DNA from: CBDDRG01 sp051306415
GTDB lineage: Bacteria; Pseudomonadota; Gammaproteobacteria; Pseudomonadales; Porticoccaceae
DNA length: 7,682 nucleotides
Assembly: GCA_051306415.1 (NCBI GenBank)
Contig: JBPPNE010000354.1
Span: 1 to 7,682 of the forward strand
Direction of reading: 5' to 3'
The notes under the pieces were generated by a model. The model saw only the letters and a list, made by a program, of their open reading frames with translations. It was not told the origin of the DNA and ran no database searches. This document shows, piece after piece, positions 1 to 5,253 of the stretch. The translations under genes were made by a program, and so were the position numbers. Within the stretch, counting starts at the first letter, position 1; each line of letters starts with the position of its first letter.

Positions 1-26
1 CCATGTACCCGCGCCGCCGGCGTTCG

Positions 27-32
27 TATAAT
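27..32 (+). promoter_or_regulatory. Probable -10 box of the tRNA-Arg promoter
   Basis: A perfect TATAAT lies 22 bases before the first base of the tRNA, the right distance for a sigma-70 promoter serving a stable RNA. At a spacing of 17 bp, the hexamer TGTACC (4-9) is only a weak -35 match (3 of 6). The stretch after the -10 is very GC-rich (GGCCGGCC at 33-40). This resembles the GC-rich discriminator of stringently controlled tRNA promoters, which is an inference. Confidence 0.65.
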
Positions 33-54
33 GGCCGGCCTTTCTCGCACCACC

Positions 55-131
55 GCCCCGGTAGCTCAGCTGGATAGAGTGGCCCCCTCCTAAGGGGCAG
101 GTCAGAGGTTCAAATCCTCTCCGGGGCACCA
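55..131 (+). tRNA. tRNA-Arg, anticodon CCU (reads AGG codons)
   Basis: The 77 bases fold into a full cloverleaf. The acceptor stem is GCCCCGG (55-61) with CCGGGGC (121-127), the D arm is at 64-80, and the anticodon stem GCCCC/GGGGC encloses loop CTCCTAA (87-93) with anticodon CCT at 89-91. The T arm is AGAGG/CCTCT with loop TTCAAAT. The discriminator is A128 and CCA is encoded at 129-131. A pyrimidine-U before the anticodon and A at position 37 fit tRNA-Arg(CCU), which decodes the rare codon AGG. The 3' end (116-131) is also the left attachment site of the inserted element, and the gene has stayed intact despite the insertion. Arginine tRNA genes of this isoacceptor are known integration targets for P4-type integrases. 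Confidence 0.97.
116..131 (+). repeat. attL: 16-bp tRNA 3' end, left boundary of the element
   Basis: The sequence CCTCTCCGGGGCACCA covers the 3' strand of the T arm, the acceptor 3' strand and CCA. It is matched at 15 of 16 positions by 7029-7044, in the same orientation. This is the standard footprint of a tyrosine integrase that recombines in a tRNA gene, and a match this close is very unlikely by chance in a window of this size. The intact acceptor pairing (G123 with C59) is on this side. Confidence 0.85.
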
Positions 132-220
132 TCGTTCTATATAAAACAATAGATTACAAGGCGCTTTAGAAAACTTCCCACGTCATAACCCACTATCGGC
201 TAAGTGGTGTTGAGCCTTGC

Positions 221-508
221 CTACCGGCAAACGTTTCTCCAGTGGCCGTTGATCTGCATGTACTGGCATTGAGAGGTACCCAGCGGCGGCAGCTTGGTTG
301 ATGGGAGCGGCTTTAGGTCAGCCGATGGCAGCGGCCTAAGCGGAGCAACCCCCACGGACGGTAAATCCAGCGTGCTGTCGCAGATGTCTTGGACGCGGCA
401 ATTTTCCCCACGATCATCGCAGACCTGAGACTTGTTGCAAGCCGCGTATGCCGGGCTGACCAGGCAGGCTGACAGAATGGCCGCGATGGCGACGGCGCGC
501 GCGATCAC
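221..508 (-). CDS. Small cysteine-rich exported protein, 95 aa (function unknown)
   Basis: The start is a GTG at 508 that overlaps the stop of the terminase-like gene by four bases (GTGA), so the two are translationally coupled. Residues 1-22 form a signal peptide: short basic start (R4), hydrophobic core, then SPAYA before an alanine, a good signal peptidase I site. LSAC (12-15) also fits a lipobox, so a lipoprotein is possible. The mature part has six cysteines (24, 30, 37, 43, 81, 94), a proline/leucine-rich middle (49-76) with repeated PLPS-like units, and the tail GHWRNVCR. Even cysteine numbers suggest disulfides in the periplasm. It is the last gene of the operon. I recognise the C-terminal style from other phage-like elements but know no function. 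A spanin-like (Rz1) role is conceivable from the proline-rich, possibly lipidated form, but this is weak. Confidence 0.8.
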   Translation of the reverse strand: MIARAVAIAAILSACLVSPAYAACNKSQVCDDRGENCRVQDICDSTLDLPSVGVAPLRPLPSADLKPLPSTKLPPLGTSQCQYMQINGHWRNVCR

Positions 509-906
509 GGCTCAGATCCGAAGATGTTGGTGGGCAGGCCACGGGCTTTTAGCTCGGCGATGATCTCTTCCTTGGTGGGGTTGGTGTTTTTTACTTCAAG
601 TTGGACAACAGTCGGTGGGGGGTTTGGGTTGTCAGACTGGCCAAGCCATTGCTTTCCAAGCCAAATTTGCATGGTGGCGTTGCCCTCTTCGGCCTGTCGC
701 CACTGCCTGCGGCGCAGGCTTGCTTTGCCGTGTTGGCTTTTTTCGTTGTAATGGTCCGTAAAACATAGCTTTTTCTCGCGCTTGCAGGCTCTGTTGAGGG
801 TGTCGTAATTCAGCCCGATGACGGCTGCTACTTCCTCGCCGGTGCACTGAATCGCGCACAGCTCGTCCACGATTTCCCAATCTACCGGCTTCAGTGGTCG
901 GGCCAT
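505..906 (-). CDS. Terminase small subunit-like HTH protein, 133 aa
   Basis: The ATG at 906 is preceded by AGGA seven bases upstream. Residues about 9-45 form a helix-turn-helix: a GEEVAAVIGLNYDTLNRA stretch (23-40) followed by basic KREKK. The next part, HGKASLRRRQW (59-69) and then MQIWLGKQWLGQ (79-90), is the signature of a phage small-terminase-like family often found next to packaging genes. The C-terminal third has a PNPPP linker (94-98) and an EEIIAELKARG helix (113-123). Small terminases bind the cos or pac site and recruit the large subunit for DNA packaging. No large subunit is present here. In Gram-negative satellites a lone TerS redirects helper terminase to satellite DNA, and this gene is a candidate for that role. 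The family assignment is from sequence pattern; the role is inferred. It could instead be a transcriptional regulator with the same fold. Confidence 0.85.
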   Translation of the reverse strand: MARPLKPVDWEIVDELCAIQCTGEEVAAVIGLNYDTLNRACKREKKLCFTDHYNEKSQHGKASLRRRQWRQAEEGNATMQIWLGKQWLGQSDNPNPPPTVVQLEVKNTNPTKEEIIAELKARGLPTNIFGSEP

Positions 907-931
907 CGGTTAGTCCTGTATATCTTCGTCG

Positions 932-1132
932 TCATCGGGATCGGCCATCATGCTCTCGGCAATAATCGCCAGCGACTGCGATGATGCAGAGGTGTTGCTC
1001 GATGGCCAGCATCAATGCCGAGTCGGTCGTTAGTTTGGGTTCTCTCATGTGGCGAGTATAGCCACATTGGATGCGATCGGCTCTGTCAGTCAGCGCCGCC
1101 TGCGCCTCGCCACACTTTCGGCAATCGATCAT
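932..1132 (-). CDS. Small zinc-finger-like protein, 66 aa (hypothetical; possible frameshift near its end)
   Basis: The chosen ATG (1132) overlaps the stop of the preceding gene as ATGA, the same coupling used elsewhere in this operon. An upstream in-frame GTG at 1198 would give 88 aa, and ATG 1048 would give a 38-aa product. The N-terminus has CRKC (4-7), then Cys23 and a His five residues later (QCGYTRH), which could bind zinc. The frame stops at 932, leaving 25 bases before the TerS-like gene. From about 1000 onward the +1 frame looks more like protein (ending in an acidic MADPDDDEDIQD tail) and stops at 910, three bases before the next start. The true product may therefore be about 73 aa with a frameshift. 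Function unknown. Confidence 0.6.
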   Translation of the reverse strand: MIDCRKCGEAQAALTDRADRIQCGYTRHMREPKLTTDSALMLAIEQHLCIIAVAGDYCREHDGRSR

Positions 1133-1431
1133 GGCGCGCGCCTCTTTGGGTTTCTGCATGGCCCGCCACTGGTGCTGTGCCTGCCACAGCGCCGGCACAG
1201 CACCAGTGGGACTTCAAAGACTGGCATGGGCGAGGCTTTCGACCGAGTCACGAAGAGCGCCACGCGCCAAGAGTCACGCGCCACGCCGCACGTCGGCCGC
1301 GCCAGGCTCTGTAGGTGAAACGCCAGCAGCTCGCCAGCGGTAATGCATGGGTTGAGCGCCAGCACCTCTGGCATCGCCCTCAGCGCGGTGACAACGGCCC
1401 GGGTTATTGGCATCGGCTCAAAGTCGGTCAT
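1129..1431 (-). CDS. Hypothetical protein, 100 aa
   Basis: The ATG at 1431 lies inside the end of the previous gene (14-base overlap) with GAGG six bases before it. Its stop overlaps the next start as ATGA. The N-terminal half (about 8-60) is a plausible small helical domain with ALRAMPEVLALNPCITAGELLAFH-type composition. The C-terminal part carries CRRC (79-82) plus further basic residues. That part is encoded by one of the largest hairpins in the window (1166-1209), so the end of the protein may be shaped by a nucleic-acid element. An overlapping longer reading from 1617 in the same frame has composition typical of a shadow and is not used. No family recognised. Confidence 0.6.
   Translation of the reverse strand: MTDFEPMPITRAVVTALRAMPEVLALNPCITAGELLAFHLQSLARPTCGVARDSWRVALFVTRSKASPMPVFEVPLVLCRRCGRHSTSGGPCRNPKRRAP
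1166..1209. repeat. Long perfect inverted repeat (16-bp stem, 12-base loop)
   Basis: The arms CCACTGGTGCTGTGCC (1166-1181) and GGCACAGCACCAGTGG (1194-1209) are perfect reverse complements around a 12-base loop. The stem could extend by two more G-C pairs past a G-U wobble in RNA. No T run follows on either strand, so it does not look like a simple terminator. It lies in the 3' part of the 100-aa gene, just before the coupled start of the next gene and about 260 bases upstream of the TerS-like gene in the transcript. Possible roles are mRNA processing, translational control or a protein-binding site in DNA; none is shown. Confidence 0.85.
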
Positions 1432-1771
1432 CGTGCGCCTCGATCTCGGCTTCGACCTCAGCCGCCAACCCCAGGACATAGGCCAAGGTGGAGGGGATGG
1501 TGCGGCACTTGTCCCACACCCGCGCGATCTCTTCCGGGTCGGTCTCGCCGATGTACTCCAGCCAGGCGCGGATAGTGGCTTCGGTTTGGGCAGAAAGTGG
1601 CGTGGGTGGGTTTGCATCCGCTCCGGTGTTGTTCTTTTTTGGTGTAACAGGTGTAACAGGTGTACAAGCCAATGACTGCGCGGGTTTTGCTGTTACACCA
1701 TCGATTTCGGTAGGTGTAACAGGTGTAACAGCCCGGCCTTCCAACCTCGCCAGCAGATCATCAAGCGCCAT
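1418..1771 (-). CDS. Hypothetical protein with VTP repeats, 117 aa
   Basis: The ATG at 1771 overlaps the end of the primase-helicase gene by 11 bases, with a G-rich stretch in Shine-Dalgarno position. The protein has three parts. Residues 1-13 are a short leader helix (LDDLLARLEG). Residues 15-44 are a repeat segment with VTPVTP at each end, encoded by iteron array A. Residues about 55-117 are a folded-looking, acidic helical domain (IRAWLEYIGETDPEEIARVWDKC and a final EVEAEIEAH). The last part has normal protein character and supports a real gene. The repeat segment seems to be a DNA element that is tolerated as a linker. No family recognised; by position it may assist replication, which is an inference. 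Confidence 0.75.
   Translation of the reverse strand: MALDDLLARLEGRAVTPVTPTEIDGVTAKPAQSLACTPVTPVTPKKNNTGADANPPTPLSAQTEATIRAWLEYIGETDPEEIARVWDKCRTIPSTLAYVLGLAAEVEAEIEAHDDRL
1641..1730. repeat. Iteron array A (90 bp, 9-mer GGTGTAACA)
   Basis: Perfect copies of GGTGTAACA lie on the + strand at 1641-1649, 1650-1658, 1713-1721 and 1722-1730. An inverted copy (TGTTACACC) is at 1691-1699 and a degenerate one (GGTGTACAA) at 1659-1667. The inverted copy and the copy at 1713 enclose a 13-base core starting ATCGATTT. The array has exactly the same length and repeat spacing as array B in reverse orientation. It lies inside the 117-aa gene. Nine-base direct repeats of this kind are typical binding sites for replication initiators. 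Confidence 0.9.
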
Positions 1772-4631
1772 GATCGCCCCCCAGCTTGTCGGCTTCGACC
1801 TGATACAGACGCACCAGCCGCCCGCCGATGCGTTGCGCTATGGCGCGCTTGCCACTGGCGTCGGCCTTGGCCAGCGCCCCGGCTTCCTGCAAGGCGTCCA
1901 TCGCCCGCTTGAAGTCGAAGCCCGTCACGGCCTCGCGCATACCTTCAGCGTTGAACAAATAAACGCGCCCCCTTGCTGCATCGTCGCGCCACCAGCCGGC
2001 CCGGTTTATTCTCATGGCGTCGGTGTCGGCGATCGTGTCCGCATTCGAGAATCGGCTGTCGCCGTGCCGTTCAATGAAGCCGGAAACGCGATCAAGAATC
2101 TGCCGCCGCTCATCGTTGCCCTTGCCGCGCAAGCTACGCCATGCCTTGAAACACTCAGCCGCCGCTTCAACTGCCGCACCTTCCGGCCAGCCGGTTATCC
2201 CGTATTCCGTCGCCAACTCGCCGGCCAGCGCCAGCAGCGCGAAGCGCCCTGCCGTTCGCTTGTCTTGTCCCTCGCCACCGTCGGCGGAAAACTCGGGCAA
2301 TCCCTTGAACCGTTCCAGCCATTCGCAAAAATCACGCGGATCTCGGGTCAGCTTTTCGAGGAAGGCCCGCCCGGCGTGCCCGTGGTGCACCACAGCCGCC
2401 CGCCGGATTGCGTCCGCGAATGCCGCGCCGTTCGGCAGGCCGTGCAGATCATCCCAGGCACCGAAACGCCGTGCCGCCGGAACATCCAGCAGACGCACGG
2501 ATTGCCCGGCTTTCGCCCGGTATCCGCCTTCCATCATCGCGGTGGCGATGGTGCGCTCGCCGCTCGACAGCACGATGCAGCGCCAGCGGGTTACGCCTCG
2601 CGCATTGCCAGTTCGGCTGGCCCGTTGTTTGCCGCGCCCGTTGCCCAGCGCATAGACGATGGCGCCGACTTCCCGCGGATCGCATTCGCTGATTTCGTCC
2701 AGCGCCAGCAGGCAGTCATTGAACAGCGCCGCCGCGCCTTCCATGCCGTTCGCGGTCGCGCGCCAGCTTCGGCGAAAGTTCGGCCCGCCCCAGGTCGCGC
2801 AAGCGGCTTCGATTACCGTGGTTTTCCCGGTGGAACTATCGCCGACAAAGTGAATGCCGCCGCTTTCGCCGCTGCACAGCGCCAGCAGTGGCCCAGCGAA
2901 GGATGCCGACAGCGCCAGGATCAGCAATGGATTGCCGACAGCCCGCGCCGCGATTTCAGCCTGCCAGCCTTCCAGTGTGCCGGCCTTCGTGTGTTCGTCG
3001 TGCCCGCGCTCGCCGCTCTGGAAAATCACGCCGGAAGCATTCGGGCCGATAACCACGTCCGGCAACACGAAAGAATCTTCACACCACCCGACTTGCAGCG
3101 CGCAACGCATCCGGCGCTTGGGCGGTTTGGCCTGTAGATAGTTGGCAAGCAACATTTTGGCCGCCGGGTCGATTGACACCCCCATCGCCAGAAGTTCGCC
3201 GCGCAGGTCATCGCCGCCGGCCTTGAGTAGCTCCATCGGCATCGCCCATTCCCGCCAGCGGCCCAGGGTGTTCCTGAATCGCAGCAGCCGGCCGAAGTTG
3301 TTGTCCTGCCCGTCGAAGGTGATGGCCTCGATATGCAAGGGCGAGCAAATCCAGCTTTCAGTCAGCGCCGGTGGGTTATCGCCCTTGCCGGGCTTGATGC
3401 CGAAAAACCAGACGCCGGGCCGATACTTCGCGCCACTTTGCTCCAGCCAGCCATCGAACACCCGGAAGCACGGGCGTTCATTGGTGCTGGGGATTGCCGC
3501 ATCGGCTGTTACACCTGTTACACCATCGATTTCGGCAGGTGTAACAGAAAAACCCGCGCCGTTGCTGGCTTGTACACCTGTTACACCTGTTACACCATTT
3601 TCGGGCGATGCCGAGATAGATATGGCCTCCCTCACCGCATCCATGCCGATCGCCGCGGCCATGTCATTGAAGTCCGTTTGCCCGGGTTCGCGGCCATCGC
3701 CGAAGTCCGGCACCGCCACCAGCCCTTTAACAGCACGCGCCGCCTCGATGGCGTGGTGATCGGGTGCGCCGGTCGCCTTCACCAGGTCTGCCATGATCGT
3801 CAGCACCGCTGCCGGGTAGCGTTCACGCATGGCCAGCGCCACCTTGCCCAGGTTCCCAGCCGACAGAGCGGCTACGGCAGGGTGTACGGTCGCTTCCTTG
3901 GCGGTCAGCACGGTCGCCACACCTTCGCCGATCAGCAGGGTCAGGCCTCTGCCGTCGCCGTCTGGTAAGCGTTCAGTTGACCAATACCCGCCCGTCTTCG
4001 TGCCGCGCCCGGCCAGCGCTGCCTTGTGGCCTTCGCCGTCGATCAGTTCCAGGGTTGATAGCTGGTCACCCTGTTTAACGGGCACCACCAGCAAGCGGCC
4101 GGCCAGCAGCTCGCCGCCAGACTGCGGCGCATATCCCAGGATCTCCCGCGCCGCGCTCGCGTCGATCTCTCGCAGCGTCGCTACCGGTTGAACCTGTTTG
4201 CGCACCAGGTACGGATGATCGGCTTTCGCTTCGCTGGCAGCAGTCCAGATCGCCTTGGCCTTGGTGGCAGTGCGTGCTTGTTCGTTGGCTGCCTTGGCTT
4301 CGTCGCGCTTGGCGCGTTCCGCCGATGTCCGCCGCTGCTCGGCCAGCGCTTCGGGGGTGGGTCGCTGATGGGTGCCGCCGTCGCGCCAGCCGTGCCGCTT
4401 GGCTTCGTGGAACAACGTGGCGGCGCTGATGCCGCCACCCTCCTTGAAGCTTTTCCAGGTGGATTGAGCGTCGCGGGCGTTGTAGTTGTCCGCTGGCGCG
4501 CTCCAGGTGTCGAAGTCATCGAAGTCGAGACCGGCAGCATGTGCGGCCATGCCGATTTTTGCCCATTCATCACGCGGCAGGTCGGGCTGGATGGCGTGCA
4601 GTGCGTCGCGTGCGCGTTCGATCTCGGTCAT
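1761..4631 (-). CDS. Primase-helicase (PriCT-2 / Toprim / DUF927-type), 956 aa
   Basis: This is the replication protein of the element. The start ATG at 4631 overlaps the previous stop (ATGA). Domains in order: a PriCT-2-like N-terminus (about 5-85, with RDEWAKIGMAAHAAG and FDTWSA); a charged Ala/Lys/Glu stretch (95-137) likely to be a helical linker; a Toprim-like domain (about 170-335, with LLIGEGVATVLTA at 232-244); a VTG-repeat linker (346-375) encoded by iteron array B; and a DUF927-type helicase domain. The helicase has Walker A GDSSTGKT (597-604, K603), Walker B LLALDEIS (641-648) and a candidate arginine finger R713. It resembles the P4 alpha protein in uniting primase and helicase in one chain. 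The usual Toprim D-x-D is not evident: ADLV occurs at 281-284. It probably primes and unwinds at an element-borne origin. Function is well supported by motifs; origin recognition is inferred. Confidence 0.93.
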   Translation of the reverse strand: MTEIERARDALHAIQPDLPRDEWAKIGMAAHAAGLDFDDFDTWSAPADNYNARDAQSTWKSFKEGGGISAATLFHEAKRHGWRDGGTHQRPTPEALAEQRRTSAERAKRDEAKAANEQARTATKAKAIWTAASEAKADHPYLVRKQVQPVATLREIDASAAREILGYAPQSGGELLAGRLLVVPVKQGDQLSTLELIDGEGHKAALAGRGTKTGGYWSTERLPDGDGRGLTLLIGEGVATVLTAKEATVHPAVAALSAGNLGKVALAMRERYPAAVLTIMADLVKATGAPDHHAIEAARAVKGLVAVPDFGDGREPGQTDFNDMAAAIGMDAVREAISISASPENGVTGVTGVQASNGAGFSVTPAEIDGVTGVTADAAIPSTNERPCFRVFDGWLEQSGAKYRPGVWFFGIKPGKGDNPPALTESWICSPLHIEAITFDGQDNNFGRLLRFRNTLGRWREWAMPMELLKAGGDDLRGELLAMGVSIDPAAKMLLANYLQAKPPKRRMRCALQVGWCEDSFVLPDVVIGPNASGVIFQSGERGHDEHTKAGTLEGWQAEIAARAVGNPLLILALSASFAGPLLALCSGESGGIHFVGDSSTGKTTVIEAACATWGGPNFRRSWRATANGMEGAAALFNDCLLALDEISECDPREVGAIVYALGNGRGKQRASRTGNARGVTRWRCIVLSSGERTIATAMMEGGYRAKAGQSVRLLDVPAARRFGAWDDLHGLPNGAAFADAIRRAAVVHHGHAGRAFLEKLTRDPRDFCEWLERFKGLPEFSADGGEGQDKRTAGRFALLALAGELATEYGITGWPEGAAVEAAAECFKAWRSLRGKGNDERRQILDRVSGFIERHGDSRFSNADTIADTDAMRINRAGWWRDDAARGRVYLFNAEGMREAVTGFDFKRAMDALQEAGALAKADASGKRAIAQRIGGRLVRLYQVEADKLGGDHGA
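3507..3596. repeat. Iteron array B (90 bp, inverted copy of array A)
   Basis: TGTTACACC lies on the + strand at 3507-3515, 3516-3524, 3579-3587 and 3588-3596. An opposite copy (GGTGTAACA) is at 3538-3546 and a degenerate one (TTGTACACC) at 3570-3578. Reverse-complemented, every copy falls at the same offset as in array A (1, 10, 19, 51, 73, 82). The 23-base spacer matches A at 18 positions. The 13-base core (3525-3537) matches A only when read in the other orientation (12 of 13). The array is translated as the VTG-repeat linker of the primase-helicase. Confidence 0.9.
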
Positions 4632-4849
4632 GATCGACGCCCCCGCTTGGCTGCCTTGCGAGCGGCGGCAGCCTGTAACCGGCGCAAAGTGCGTGCGCTA
4701 GGCGTTGCGCGTCTTTTCGCATGGTGAATGGTGGGGATTCGCGCCCACCGGGGGACTCGGCTATAATCCACTGGTGCCTGATTGACAGCGGACACACCTT
4801 TCTTGCCCTGCTCGGCGTCCACCGGCGGGGCGTCTTTTTGTCTGTCCAT
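4628..4849 (-). CDS. Small basic protein, 73 aa (hypothetical)
   Basis: The gene fills the gap between the alpA-like gene (three bases between stop and start) and the primase-helicase (ATGA overlap at its end), which is strong positional support for a real gene. The N-terminal half is polar (MDRQKDAPPVDAEQGKKG). A central VPRWARIPTIHHAKRR motif (32-47) follows. The last 25 residues are an Arg/Ala-rich helix-like tail (LRRLQAAAARKAAKRGRRS), suggesting nucleic-acid binding. No Shine-Dalgarno at normal spacing is seen (GAGG is only a base or two from the ATG), so translation probably depends on coupling. An accessory role in replication or control is likely from position only. Confidence 0.72.
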   Translation of the reverse strand: MDRQKDAPPVDAEQGKKGVSAVNQAPVDYSRVPRWARIPTIHHAKRRATPSARTLRRLQAAAARKAAKRGRRS

Positions 4850-4852
4850 GCC

Positions 4853-5056
4853 TCACACCGCTTGCCGAGATTCAGCGGCGCGCGCGGCCTCGAAGGCTTC
4901 GATATCTGAAAGTTTCCAGCGGGTTGTACTCTTGAATAACCTGACGGGCTCGGGTAGCTGCTTGGTTTTCACCAACCGCCAAATGCTGTTTCGTGATATG
5001 CCGAAGCGAGTGGCAAGTTGATTGTCGGATAAATAGAGCGGGGTTTCTTCTCTCAT
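4853..5056 (-). CDS. alpA: AlpA-family DNA-binding regulator, 67 aa
   Basis: The protein is a compact winged HTH of the AlpA/MerR-like excisionase type. Residues 8-30 form the helix-turn-helix (YLSDNQLATRFGISRNSIWRL), and a basic wing with LPEPVRL (34-40) and TTRWKLSDIEAFEAAR (44-59) follows. Its length is normal for the family. AlpA of cryptic prophage CP4-57 activates integrase expression and so promotes excision. In Gram-negative phage-inducible islands, AlpA is the master activator of the replication operon. Here it is the first gene of the large operon and lies just downstream of a candidate promoter and inverted repeat, so it may control its own operon and/or the integrase. The gene symbol is by family similarity, not proven orthology. 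Confidence 0.88.
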   Translation of the reverse strand: MREETPLYLSDNQLATRFGISRNSIWRLVKTKQLPEPVRLFKSTTRWKLSDIEAFEAARAAESRQAV

Positions 5057-5059
5057 GGT

Positions 5060-5085
5060 GGCGCACCGTTTGGTTTAGGTGCGTC
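5060..5085. promoter_or_regulatory. Inverted repeat before alpA, candidate operator
   Basis: CGCACC (5062-5067) and GGTGCG (5078-5083) are perfect inverted arms with a 10-base spacer. A G-T and a G-C pair extend the arms to 5060 and 5085. The repeat sits between the candidate promoter and the alpA start, ending three bases before the ATG. It could be an operator for AlpA or a phage repressor, or an RNA hairpin over the ribosome entry site, which lacks a clear Shine-Dalgarno. The repeat is seen directly; the role is inferred. Confidence 0.45.
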
Positions 5086-5096
5086 CCATTTATCCA

Positions 5097-5124
5097 AATA
5101 TCCGCGTGCGTTTCGCTACGCCAA
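5097..5124 (-). promoter_or_regulatory. Candidate sigma-70 promoter of the alpA-primase operon
   Basis: On the - strand, TTGGCG (5124-5119) and GATATT (5102-5097) each match the consensus hexamers at 4 of 6 positions and are 16 bases apart. The predicted transcript would start near 5090, giving a leader of about 34 bases before alpA. This 77-base interval (5057-5133) is the only non-coding gap inside the element large enough for an operon promoter, apart from the region before the integrase and the short tRNA-side end. Confidence 0.4.
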
Positions 5125-5133
5125 TAACTGCGT

Positions 5134-5253
5134 TTATCGGTGTAAGAATCTAGCCAACTCGCGCGCATCGTCGGCTACCGTGCGATCCGTCGCTTTGTGC
5201 CTTTCACTGTAAGGGTGCGTACCACTGGCTCCCGCCGGCCCGCCAATCGGCAT
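5134..5253 (-). CDS. Possible 39-aa small ORF or frameshifted C-terminus of the 149-aa gene
   Basis: An ATG at 5253 opens a 39-codon frame that overlaps the last 50 bases of the 149-aa gene and runs to TAA at 5134. The part beyond the overlap reads YSERHKATDRTVADDAREL and then ARFLHR, which has strong coding character (mixed charge, GC-rich third positions). It has no clear Shine-Dalgarno. Two readings are possible. One is a separate microprotein translated by coupling. The other is that the 149-aa gene has lost its true end to a one-base change near CACCC (about 5215), in which case the ancestral product was about 172 aa. I cannot decide from this sequence alone. Confidence 0.45.
   Translation of the reverse strand: MPIGGPAGASGTHPYSERHKATDRTVADDARELARFLHR

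Noticed and set aside
170..215. Terminator for the large operon after the 95-aa gene
   Set aside because: Only a 5-bp CCACT/AGTGG stem with an 8-base loop is visible, and no T run follows on the - strand.
1458..1667. 69-codon - strand frame with CYT repeats
   Set aside because: It is an alternative frame of the 117-aa gene created by the stop-free iterons. The 117-aa frame has the better start, coupling and C-terminal domain.
1641..1730. CRISPR-like repeat array
   Set aside because: Units are only 9 bases, mostly back to back, with inverted copies and no uniform spacers. Iterons fit better.
1488..3137. 549-codon open frame on the + strand
   Set aside because: It lies antisense to the primase-helicase, whose motifs are unmistakable. 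Long antisense frames are common in GC-rich coding DNA, and its translation shows no domain character.
4188..4727. 179-codon + strand frame over the primase start
   Set aside because: It is antisense to the PriCT-2 domain and the 73-aa gene, with no ribosome site or recognisable protein.
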